DNA of 64,000 bases from Trematomus loennbergii (lineage: Eukaryota; Chordata; Actinopteri; Perciformes; Nototheniidae). Each line of letters starts with the position of its first letter. Position 1 is the stretch's first letter. The notes under the pieces are model-generated. The model was not told the origin of the DNA. It did not search any database and saw nothing but the letters and a program-made list of their open reading frames with translations. Made by a program: the position numbers and the translations under genes. The DNA is taken from assembly GCA_012861695.1 (NCBI GenBank), contig JAAOOA010000027.1:14966643-15030642 (forward strand), in the 5' to 3' direction. This document shows positions 33,553 through 64,000 of the stretch, one piece after another.

Positions 33553-33895
33553 TAAGTGTGGTGGAAATAATCGATACACCATAGTATTGCGATACTTTGC
33601 GTGGCGATATTGTATCGATACACGGACGCCAAGTATCGATATTTTATTATATAAACTATTCATATTGCAAATCCAAATTTCACTAAATGGTGCTGAGCTT
33701 TTACTTGTGCGGTCATGGCCATGGGTAAAGTAAGTGGGATTGGCAGGAAGTTAGTCAAAACAAAGATGTAAATATATAGCAATATATTGTATCGCAATAC
33801 TTAGCATATCGTAGAATCGCAATACTATCGTATCGTGGCTTAAGTATCGCGATAGTATCGTATCGTGGGGAGCCTGGTGATTCCCATCCCTATCA
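33553..33895. mobile_element. hAT-like MITE with TATCG-rich ends
   Basis: Both ends are built of degenerate ATCGATAC / GTATCGCGATAC strings in inverted orientation, and the right end finishes GGAGCCTGGTGATTCCCATC. Read on the - strand this begins GATGGGAATCACCAGGCTCC and then CACGATACGATAC, the layout of a widespread fish hAT-type non-autonomous family. The centre has no ORF. The left boundary is approximate. Confidence 0.7.
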
Positions 33896-35402
33896 AATTG
33901 AATGACATTATATAAAGCTCACTTAAATTACCATATGTTCAGGGATGACTTTAAACTAGGGTTCAAATAATTAACCAACACAATGACACTACTTGGATTA
34001 GGAAGTGTTACAAGTTATGGCCATTTCCAAGACAATCTGCAGACATTGCAGCGTGTTCCTATTACACCTCTCCAGCTGTAGTAGAAAGGTTTTGTACATT
34101 GCAGTTTAAAAAAAAAACATTACACCTGTGCACTGCGAGTTCAGTTCAAACATCCGCTTGCTTCAATAAAACAAGAAGAATAATTACACCTCAAAGTGTG
34201 AGACCTCACTGAACATGATCAATTAAAAGGGTTAGCTGTTGAAATCTACTCTTCTTTTGTGTGCCTTTTACATCACAGTTTTAAATAAAATACGATCAAT
34301 ATATTACTGCAATTGAAAACATTGTCAATACATCATTTTCTAGCGGAGAGGAAGAGGAAACCCTGAAGCAGTCTGCAAGAGAACAGGGCAAGATTTATTA
34401 TTCAGGAAGAGGACACCATACAACTTTAAGCCATAAAGCTACACAGGAAAGGCTTCAAAATATCCTGGAGTAAGTCAGAGTCCAGTCCAATGAGAATTTG
34501 TTGCAGGTCCCCATTCAACTTGACAGAGCATGGGCAGTTTTACCAAAAATACTGTGGGTTCAATGGATAGTTTAAAATGTGCCAGGCAGATGGACCTATC
34601 CACACGTTGCCTCTACGGTATATTAACTTAGAGCTGAATGCTAAATGTTTTGAACTCAGCTGTACTATCAGTGCGTTTGCATTTTGATATTAAGATTATT
34701 ATTTGTTATTACTTGGTTCATTGAGAAAAAGAACAACATCTCCTGGAGGTTTTATGTTAAACACTTACCTGAAGACTGGGGCTAAGTTAGCAAGTTCGGC
34801 AGTTCCATCAGTGCGTGTCTCAAACTGCGTGTTTCAAACTGTCTCTCTCCACAGTACGGTATCGTTCCTCATATTACAATACCGGATCTATTCGGGACTT
34901 TTAAACATTTGCTTGGCTAACGTCCCGTCGCTTTTGGATAGCTTCCAACACAGCAATATGATCATGTTGTATTTTCTTTTTCATTTGGACTCAGGTGTGC
35001 GTAACGTCAACTATCCAAGCTGCCACATGGCTGCTCCTCCTACCGGACATTTTCGGTATGACGTCTACGGTAAATAAGTGCTCATAAAGTACAAAAGGTA
35101 AGTATTTTAAATGACTGTTGAATGACATAATGCCAACCGAAATTCTTAATTGTGTCCAGTATGTCAGTACTGTTGTGTTTGTTTTTTTGAGTGTTACGGA
35201 AATGTGCTTAGACTTATTTGTTTGCCTCGGTTTTTACCTCATGGACCAGCCATGAGTGGTGGAAATTAGTCTGTTAGCTAAGCGTAGTCCATTGTAAATA
35301 ATAATTTGTATGTTGTTTTTTTACTAAGCTGACATTAAGTACTGTTAATATCTTCACAGAAAATTCAGAGGTTTTTAATTTCACTGCTCTTTTAGCTGAC
35401 AT
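33896..35402. other. spacer upstream of tmem235, with CpG-containing segment
   Basis: It is mostly AT-rich, but 34780-35105 contains more CpG than its surroundings, a TGACGTC half-CRE and ends at AAAAG|GTAAGTATT, which looks like a splice donor. It might be a non-coding first exon of tmem235 or of an unannotated RNA. A 124-codon open frame at 34703-35077 crosses it and resembles nothing I know. Confidence 0.35.
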
Positions 35403-35791
35403 TTAAAGGTAGGGTAGGTAAGTTTGAGAAACCGGCTCGAGATACACTTTGTGTTATATTCCATGGAATGCTCTTAACATCCCGATAGCAATGAATATCT
35501 TAAGTGCTTTGACAAAAAATCCATTCAAAAATGTCATCTGTGGAAGCCGTAGTACTATAAAAAGTACGACCAATCATTTTAGCCAGCCCAGCTAAAATAA
35601 CTGGATGGCCTACCTGCCTGTCAGCCTTCGATCTGTGCACAAACTTATCTCGTGCCCTCATTGGTCATGTGCGCGTTTGTGTGTGTTGGAGGAGGGGCTC
35701 TATAAGGAAGTGGCAGATTTTCTCCGGTTGTGTATTTTCAAATTCTAGCGATCTCGAGCCGGTTTCTCAAACTTATCTACCCTACCTTTAA
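35403..35791. mobile_element. TTAA-flanked MITE, copy 2 (381 bp)
   Basis: The body 35407-35787 has terminal inverted repeats that match at about 36 of 37 positions (AGGTAGGGTAGGTAAGTTTG at the left). TTAA lies on both flanks (35403-35406, 35788-35791). It is in the same orientation as copy 1 at 17703 and colinear with it. Confidence 0.9.
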
Positions 35792-54087
<18,296 letters not shown>

Positions 54088-55291
54088 GTGTGTCAGTGAG
54101 GTGATAAAAAATGGAAGCGCCTCTCCCTGGTCTCACTGCCGACATCTGACCCACTCATGCAACCGTCTGCACACACTATAGCATTACCTCAGACCAGGGC
54201 AGCTTCGGTTTCACACAGTGGACACCAGGCAGGACAAATGGAGTCTGGCCCATTCACAGCAGCTCTTCCTGAAACCACTGCATTTCCAGACCAGAAAAAG
54301 GTCCAGTGTGGCCAAAAGTGTCCAGCTCCATTTTTCAATCTGAATAAAACAGTACACCTGCCATTTTTGACAAAAAGGTCACTGAGATGTATTTTTTCAA
54401 ACAACATCTGCTTTTCTACCTAAATATACTAATGCATGGTCTGGAAATTCACTGACAAAATGTTGGCACAACTTTAGGTTGTTATTATACTTTCAATTGT
54501 GTTCTGATAATAAGTACAGAAATGAAACCCAGAAGAATGTTCACCATGACTGATAATCCATTGCAAGCTAGAGTCTGCAAATGTATTTATATAAATCAAC
54601 CGTGGGACAATTTTGTAACTGTAAAAACATATTTAAAACTACATTCTTGAAGTTCTCTCTTTTTGATGGCTCCTGGATTGATGAGCAGTCATTGCAGGAG
54701 TTATTTTTATATTAGTGCAGATGCAAGGGCCTTCATCAGTAGGCACAGTCACCTTTGTGTGCCTTATAAGGCAATAGACAGTAACATACAGTGTATTATT
54801 AGGTATAAAGTCTGCATGGAAAATGTCAAAATAACTAATGTCCAAAGTTTATTTTCACTGCTCTGTCAGAACGGAACTTTTGAGCCCAAAAAATGAAGTG
54901 AACTATTGATTAACTGACTCCCTACCCAGCTGTCAGACTGCATTGTTTCTTTCTGCAGGCCAACCACGGCATGATCTTCACTCTGATTGAAAAGCAGCAC
55001 TAAGCCAGATTCACTCAAGCGGGAGGTTTTCACTCCACTGTGCCAAACTTCCACTTCTCTCTGCCAGTGAGTGTGTCTGAGTGTGCTTGTTGTTTTCTGT
55101 ATAGATGTGTACGTGATTGTATGGGTTATTTTTTCGCTGGATTTGCTTGAATGCCTCAATAATGTCGGCTGGATGAAGACGGGGCTTTGCCTGGCGTCAC
55201 TGCCAGTCTGTGGTCTACATACTCTGTCAGGCTGCCGACCACCTGGCCTATATGCTGAGCGAGTAAGGTGCACCGCATGCCATGTCACCTG

Positions 55292-55305
55292 GTGGCCATA
55301 GTAAC
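55292..55305 (+). promoter_or_regulatory. RFX X-box-like motif
   Basis: GTGGCCATAGTAAC fits the X-box consensus GTNRCC(N2)RGYAAC at every defined base. It directly follows CACCTG. There is no gene next to it in the window, so a distal enhancer role is only a guess. Confidence 0.3.
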
Positions 55306-56411
55306 CATAGTGTGGTCAGGGTTTTTCCTGTAAAGAGTGAAAAACAACAGATCCATACCCTGCATTGCAAAAAGCCCAGAGCATTTTGGCTTGTGTTTAG
55401 CCATTCCTTCTTTCTCTTCTGTTTTCTGTTTCGCCTGGCATTTTCTCTATTACCTTTCCTTTTTCTTTCTCTTCACCAAGTTGTTTTCCGTGAATATTGC
55501 ACCTCTTGCTGCCTTAACACACTGTGCTGTCTGTAAATGTTGCTCAATATTTTGGGTTTTTCACTCGGTCAAAGTGTGGCACCTGTTTCCTCATTCTGGG
55601 CTTCACCCCAAAAAAAACACTGACCTTTTTGTGGCTCACATGGAAATAAAAAAGCTCATGATCAAAAGTTTTTCTCACATGAAACTTACAGAATAAGACA
55701 CTTTCAAAGAGTTTCTAATGAGAGAAACCACTTCCTTAACACAAAATTCATATGTATCTGTTTGTCTTATCATTCACAAGTACCATGAAGTAATGCTTTG
55801 TGCACTCAAGCATATCAACCTCATATAACTGATTACGACAGTGACTTCTAAGTAATAGGACGTCTCTTCCTGATAACAAAAACTGAAGTAAATAGTGCTG
55901 TCGGTTCCACAGAAAGCTGCACCCATTGCCCACATGCAGTATTTGCATCCCTATTGACTCATTGAGTATCTTTTGAGTTACCACCTGTCTTTTATTTATC
56001 CAACAAATTCATCTTAACCTGTTTAGCCCGATTGCCCCCATTTTCTACGTCTTTATGGCAGGACACATTATGCTTATTTGCAACATATCAGCAGCACACC
56101 ACTTGTTACTACATTCCTCATGATAGCTACAGTACAAAGCTCATTTTTGTTCTGTCTTGTCTCTATCTGTCCTCATACTTCATACCTTATGGAAAATCGT
56201 GTGTCTTAGTGTGCCCTTTTCAACATGTACCTCAGACAAATGTTCAGTTTTCTGTATTAGTTTCATGCGGAAACAGGAGCCAGTTACTTTTCATTGTAAA
56301 ACGTTTGTGTTATGTGATTTGGCACTTCCCATCATTCTTGGGTACGGTCATCGGGAATATATTTAACTTTAAATTTTTGTCTATGAGACCCAGAAACAAT
56401 TTGACTCTATT

Positions 56412-56453
56412 GCTTCCACATGGAGACATAAAACTATGTCTCCATGTGGAAGC
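56412..56453. repeat. perfect 19-bp inverted repeat with 4-base loop
   Basis: The arm GCTTCCACATGGAGACATA (56412-56430) is followed by AAAC and then the exact reverse complement (56435-56453). The flanking bases do not extend the match. Confidence 0.95.
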
Positions 56454-57549
56454 CATATGTCTTAGAGTGTCAATAATTCAACAATATTTGGATAGCATTA
56501 CAGTATTTCTCCACAACAAGTAATACAACAAAGTGTATAAAAGCCTTCACCATGGATTTAAGTCAAAAGACAGGCTGCTACTGCGAGGGTGCAGACAGCC
56601 TTGAAGATGTGAGATTTATAATCGCAATGTGTTTATACAGAGACAGAATGAGAACTTGATTAACCTTGCGCCCTTTTTGTCAAACATGTACATATTTTTC
56701 TCCACTCTTAAATGATAAATTCAACAAGCAGCTGCTCTATCTGTGCTCAATCCAACAGAGAGTTAAAGTGACCAATAGGTGACTTTATGAGAGCAATGAA
56801 TACATGATGAATACATGATGTGACCGGACATGATAGGTTTCTTTTCCACTTCCATTCATATCCTTGTATGGGTGTCTGTGACTCTAAATATGAATTACAG
56901 ATCATCTCTAATTCTTACTTAATTTAAAAAAACAAAACTGGTAAAGCCATATGGTGGGAAAGAATTACAGGACATTCTGTGTAAAGTAGCATGAATAAGA
57001 TGTGTGCAGTGCAGTGTAATGAGGCATTTCCTTGTGTCATATCTGAATTACTGGAATAAATGGATATTTGAATGGGGCCTGTGTCATTTGGCTTCCAAAT
57101 AAGGCTACCCATTTGATTTCCAGGAAGTTCAAGGGAAGCACTATCCTGAAGTAATTCTGAGCCATTGTAATCGTTTTCAAATGTAAACGTTTTGCCCCAA
57201 TTGTAAAAAGTACATTACATTACATTTCACAATATTTCATCTCTGCCTTTTTCTTATCGTGAGAGCCAAGTGGTTTTTTGTGATGTTGCAAGCCCATAGT
57301 TTATGGGAATCTTATGCTTTCTGGTTTTCTTGTGTGTATTTGCAAAATACATTTCCAGGAAGCAAAGCAGGGACACAGCTTCTTTGACGTAGCTCACCTG
57401 AGTCAGATTTGCATAAAGATATGATGTTTCAGCTTTGATGTCCAAAGTCTGAAAGGTTTCACTCTTACTCGACACAATTTGCTGTGTTCTCTCTCACTTT
57501 TGCAATCTCTTTAAAGGGTTTCAATCTATTCTGTTCCCTACCTGTCTCA

Positions 57550-57550
<1 letters not shown>

Positions 57551-57618
<68 letters not shown>

Positions 57619-57636
57619 ACACAACACACACACACA

Positions 57637-57674
<38 letters not shown>
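57551..57674. repeat. (CA)n microsatellite with interruptions
   Basis: About 124 bp of CA repeat, broken by CCACACAACA near 57617 and by a CC near 57643. Confidence 0.96.
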
Positions 57675-57676
<2 letters not shown>

Positions 57677-58604
57677 AAGAGCATACTTGAGAACAACTAT
57701 GCCAGACGTAGTGGTGAGTGCATCTTCTGTCTCATTTTAAGGAAATTAAATAAAATACCCATTTGAGCTAAGGATCAAATATACTCTTACCATCCTGAAC
57801 AAAATTGGAATAAAAAGCTGAAAACGTTGTAAAAATAAAGCAAAATAAAGATTTTTCCATCAAGGGGATGAATGTTTTTTGATTGTGTTTATAAGTTAAA
57901 TATTAGTCAAACTCTCTTTGACGGTCTATAGTTACTAATCGACAGTGAGTTCCTGTGTACCAGTGATTTGTGTGAATCTTACAGGAAAAGAAGGCTCATA
58001 TCCACTGTTCTCACCCAATAACAACGAGATGGGATTATTCAGTCTGACTGGATGCTTCTTTCTTCTTTTTTTACCCTAATCTGAGTAAACATGACACTTG
58101 TACATTTGTGGTAAAGACATACAGAGTTTAGAGGAAACTAATCATCTGGCAGAAGAGGGGTGTTATAATCACCACGGTTGAAACACAGGGTCCCAGCAGT
58201 GTCATTTCCTATCAGCGCTGCGGCTTGAGGGGGGGGGGGCAGGAGGGGTTTCTGCTCCCTCGCACAAGAAAGACAGTGAGAAACCAGAAGGAGGTTTCTC
58301 TCTCTCTCTTTCAACACTAATGTTTTATCAGAAAAAGTCTCTTTAGGTTGGTTGAAAGTCCGGTAAAAAGCTTCTGATTACACTCGGCTTACTCATAAAT
58401 TCCAGATGTGTGAATCAGATGTTGGCTGAGTGAACTTGAATCCTGAACCATTTATTCTTTTCAAACACATTTTCAGTTGAGCAATTCATTCTTTGAAATG
58501 CTTTACTAAGTCTCACCATTTACCTATTGATTTAGATTACCAGTAACTTCAGCAGTCTCTGATACGGGAGGACGGATCAAGGTTTGTGAACAAATGTAAT
58601 TGTC
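57675..58604. other. intergenic spacer, no gene seen
   Basis: It contains a G11 run at 58229-58239. No exon was recognised. Confidence 0.5.
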
Positions 58605-58800
58605 TGACAGCAGTAAGTAAGTAAGTCAAATGTATTTATAAAGCGCTTTTCACAGACATAGTCACAAAGTGCTTGACTTCATCATACGAATGAAGAAGTG
58701 CTAAAAACAAAATACATTGTTAAAAACACAATAAAAACACAATACAAAAATAAAAACACAATAAAAACACAAGATAAAATAGAATAAAAGCACACAAGTT
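58605..58800 (-). mobile_element. LINE 3'-tail-like element, reverse orientation
   Basis: Read on the - strand, the string AAGCACTTTGTGACTATGTC then GAAAAGCGCTTTATAAATAC ends in a (TTAC)n tail (the + strand GTAAGTAAGTAAG at 58612-58624). This is the usual 3' end of fish L2-type elements. The ATAAAAACAC repeats at 58720-58770 belong to its interior or to an adjoining low-complexity tract. Confidence 0.55.
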
Positions 58801-61700
<2,900 letters not shown>

Positions 61701-62015
61701 TGTGTTTTGTCTTGTCTAGATCTGTCTTTGGTTTCCTGTTTTATTTTGAAAAGTGTTCACCCCCGTCTTGCCTGTTGCTTCCTGTCTGTGTGTTCCCTCC
61801 TACCTGATTACCCCATTGTGTTCACCTTGTGTTTTCTCCCTCCTCACCTGTGTCTTCTTTGTTTCATTAGTCCTGTGTGCATTTAGGTTCTGCTTTTTCT
61901 GTTAGTCTTTGTGAGATCCTTGTTTGTTGTTGACTGTGTTCACGGGGAGAGCTCTGTATGTTACTTGTAGCCTTGAAATAAAGGTATTTTATGTTAAATC
62001 TGCATTTGGGTCCTG
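61701..62015 (+). mobile_element. possible retroelement terminal fragment
   Basis: A T/G-rich, C-rich stretch reads TTCCTGTCTGTGTGTTCCC, CACCTGTGTCTTC, then CTTGAAATAAAGGTATTTTA and GCATTTGGGTCCTGCC. This resembles the LTR-to-leader boundary of fish retroelements, with a poly(A) signal and then a GGGTCCTGCC string. No paired LTR was found, so a solo LTR or fragment is the best guess. Confidence 0.4.
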
Positions 62016-62199
62016 CCTGTTGTTGATATGATGTGATATGAATGATAATGGGACACATCGACGTCTGCACTCACAGTGCCGCGGACTGTACTTAATGTTA
62101 CTCTGATCCGGTTACTTATGTCGTGGCAGATATTTAAGTAAGCTTTCTTAACGCTAATGTTATAATAGTCAGATTGCTCTGAAGATGGGAGGTGATATT

Positions 62200-62640
62200 C
62201 TATTAATTTTCACGTTCACACAGTCGGTGATTTTTGCCGGCCGTCTTTCCTGCAACGGCAGTTTAAACTGTATTTCCTTTCTCCTGTAATATAACTTGAT
62301 CGCTTTAAACTCCGCACACTGAGCTCTGATTGGTCAGCAGGCAGTGCTTTTATCCTGGAACCTATCCTGCTCCGGAGGCTAGCCGTTCAGAATAAGTTAT
62401 CTAGCCCGCTAAGAAGTGAACCAGCGTCGTAGGACCGGAAATCCAGGAAGTTAGCTCGCTAAGCGAAAATCCTGCTTCGTAGTATAGGCCCCTGGTTAGC
62501 AGCTCAGCATAAGTTACCATGGAGATCTAGCCCGCTAAAAAGAGAACCAGCGTCGTAGGACCAGAAACCCTGAGTTTTCCCTGAAGTTAGCCCGCTAAGC
62601 GGAAATCCTGCTTCGTAGTACAGGCCAGGACCATTCTAAA
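62200..62640. repeat. CpG-containing repeat with two tandem subunits
   Basis: Subunit A (62381-62490) and subunit B (62499-62626) share CTAGCCCGCTAA, GAACCAGCGTCGTAGGACC, AAGTTAGCYCGCTAAGCG and AAATCCTGCTTCGTAGTA in the same order. B has two short extra pieces. The block is more CpG-rich than its flanks and probably belongs to a DNA transposon with subterminal repeats. Family unknown. Confidence 0.75.
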
Positions 62641-62818
62641 ATGCAGTTACATCTATCACATATACTGTAAGGAGAACTGGTAACTTTATGTTTCCCTTTT
62701 AAAGGTAACATTTTGATTACCGAACACACTTTTTATTTCACTGGAAAGTACCAAAATTGAAGCCCATTTAAAGTAGGGTTTTCCCATCAAGAAAAAAAAC
62801 AGGCAGATTCAAATCTCT

Positions 62819-63190
62819 TTAGGCCTGCAGGCCCATAATGAGGGCTTTTATTGCCATGGCAGTGACATTTGAGGTTTGTTTGGTTGTGAAAGTCAGCGTG
62901 CCGCTAGATGTGCTTTGGAGTCGGTGTGTGGCCTGTGTGAGGCCGCTGGTACAGTGTATAGTATCAGATTGTTCCCTGCTCGTTGTGCTACGTTTCCATG
63001 GAAGTGTGAAGGAGCTGTGTCTGGAGCATTCTCTGTGCCGTGCAGTTTCCTGTGACGTCAGAGATCTTAGTGTCTTCAGCAGACATCTCCATGGCAGCCG
63101 CTTGTTTTTCCTGGGACACCTTTCATGTACTGACAGGAATTTTCTACTGAAAACAGAGTACAGGGGTGGATCTTCCAAAAAGGATTAGAG
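62819..63190. promoter_or_regulatory. GC-richer segment with CRE and CCATGG motifs, possible regulatory element
   Basis: The segment is richer in GC than its surroundings, has a full CRE TGACGTCA at 63053-63060 and three CCATGG cores in RFX-half-site-like contexts (GCCATGGCA, TCCATGGAA, TCCATGGCA). Frames of 116-119 codons are open on both strands but match no protein I recognise. A conserved enhancer or an old exon are both possible. Confidence 0.3.
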
Positions 63191-64000
63191 TCCTGAGTTT
63201 TGACTTATTGTGAGGACCACTTGTAATGTGTTTAAAAGCTTTAAGATTTTCTTTGGGATACATTATCATGACTCATTTTCATAAGCATTCCCAGATTCTA
63301 CAGAAAGCCCCACAGGTTTCAATGTGTGCCTTTTCAAAGCAACTGCTAATTTGCATCAGATTTCCAAAAAGTACAAGGGAGGACATTTCATCACAATGTA
63401 TGTAGAGGACATGCAATGGAAAGTGATGAACACAGTTTGACACCAACATTTCCTCTGGAAAAATAGTAGAGACTACAAGCCTTGGAGCACATGCATTGCA
63501 GGATTCCATTTGCTGAGCACTTTCAAATTAAAACTAAATCAGGATGCACTATGGTTGAAAAACAATAAGGTATTTTTTTAACGGACTGCAGCACAACACT
63601 CTTCAAAAACAAAACACAGGCAGAGCTGGGGATGAAAAAAACCGACCTATTTCCAATGAATGTCCTCTGTGACCCACAACATCCATTGTTTGCTTTAAAT
63701 GGAATATGACTTCCTCTATGTTTCCCTGTTTTGTTTTGCAGATATGCTGATCACTTCACAAAAGTCTGAGCATATATGATTGCAAAACAATCCCATCGTG
63801 CTGTGCCAGTGGTCTTTTTACAATTTGCACATTTTTCTTGTGCTATTACTGTTTTGTATTATAATATATTATATTCTGCCTTTCTGTTATTATACTGAAC
63901 TAATGAACATTCGTAAACACTCTAACGTAGTTGTTTGTTTGCAGTTTTAATGACTGTGACAGGCTAAACTGCAAAGATAGCACAAGTTAAAACATTTTTG
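63191..64000. other. end of window, no gene seen
   Basis: AT-rich sequence without recognisable exon, RNA gene or repeat boundary. Confidence 0.5.

Larger units (their letters stand above)
54084..57550. other. intergenic spacer, no gene seen
   Basis: The spacer includes a perfect RFX X-box match at 55292-55305, in a slightly GC-richer segment (54930-55320), and a perfect 19-bp hairpin at 56412-56453. A 163-codon open frame at 56032-56523 contains the hairpin and looks like chance. Confidence 0.5.

Noticed and set aside
56032..56523. 163-codon open frame
   Set aside because: No domain or splice context; it includes the perfect hairpin, which no conserved protein would encode, so chance is the better explanation.
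62819..63188. Protein-coding gene on either strand
   Set aside because: Both strands are open for similar lengths and neither peptide resembles a known family. Reported only as a possible regulatory segment.

Overview
This is vertebrate nuclear DNA, almost certainly from a teleost fish. The genes have GT-AG introns. The spacers are AT-rich and full of long microsatellites, and they carry teleost-style transposon debris: a tRNA-derived SINE, TTAA-flanked MITEs, hAT-like ends and LINE 3' tails. Three protein-coding genes are recognisable, all on the + strand. In order they are the 3' part of bahcc1 (exons between 1 and 2689), the complete coding region of the fascin gene fscn2 (20026-24821) and the complete coding region of the four-exon claudin-like gene tmem235 (37098-45391). 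Human BAHCC1, FSCN2 and TMEM235 all lie on 17q25.3, so this looks like a conserved syntenic block. It also argues for FSCN2 rather than FSCN1 and for BAHCC1 rather than its paralogue TNRC18.

Layout. 1-2.7 kb: Tudor-like segment, AT-hook-like and Ser/acidic low-complexity region, and the C-terminal BAH domain of Bahcc1. 2.7-19.7 kb: 3' UTR and a long gene-free spacer with (TA)n and (TG)n arrays, a SINE and a 382-bp MITE. 19.7-26 kb: fscn2, with CRE and CRX/OTX-like sites just upstream and a 519-bp MITE in its last intron. 26-37 kb: spacer with an RFX-motif-bearing repeat, a diverged duplication, a hAT-like MITE, a second copy of the 382-bp MITE family and a hAT-like end next to tmem235. 37-45.4 kb: tmem235, with a 1-kb transposon-like insertion in intron 3. 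45.4-64 kb: no recognisable gene, only microsatellites, repeat tails and a few possible regulatory segments.

The genes do not form an operon or pathway. Bahcc1 is a nuclear chromatin reader, Fscn2 bundles actin in photoreceptors and hair cells, and Tmem235 is a four-pass membrane protein. I saw no novel multi-gene system. The observations most worth checking are three single-base reading-frame conflicts in otherwise well-conserved exons (two in bahcc1, one in fscn2), all at homopolymers, and the absence from Tmem235 of the cysteine pair that normally defines the claudin-type extracellular loop. Others are a perfect 19-bp hairpin at 56412-56453 and a repeat region carrying several RFX X-box motifs.
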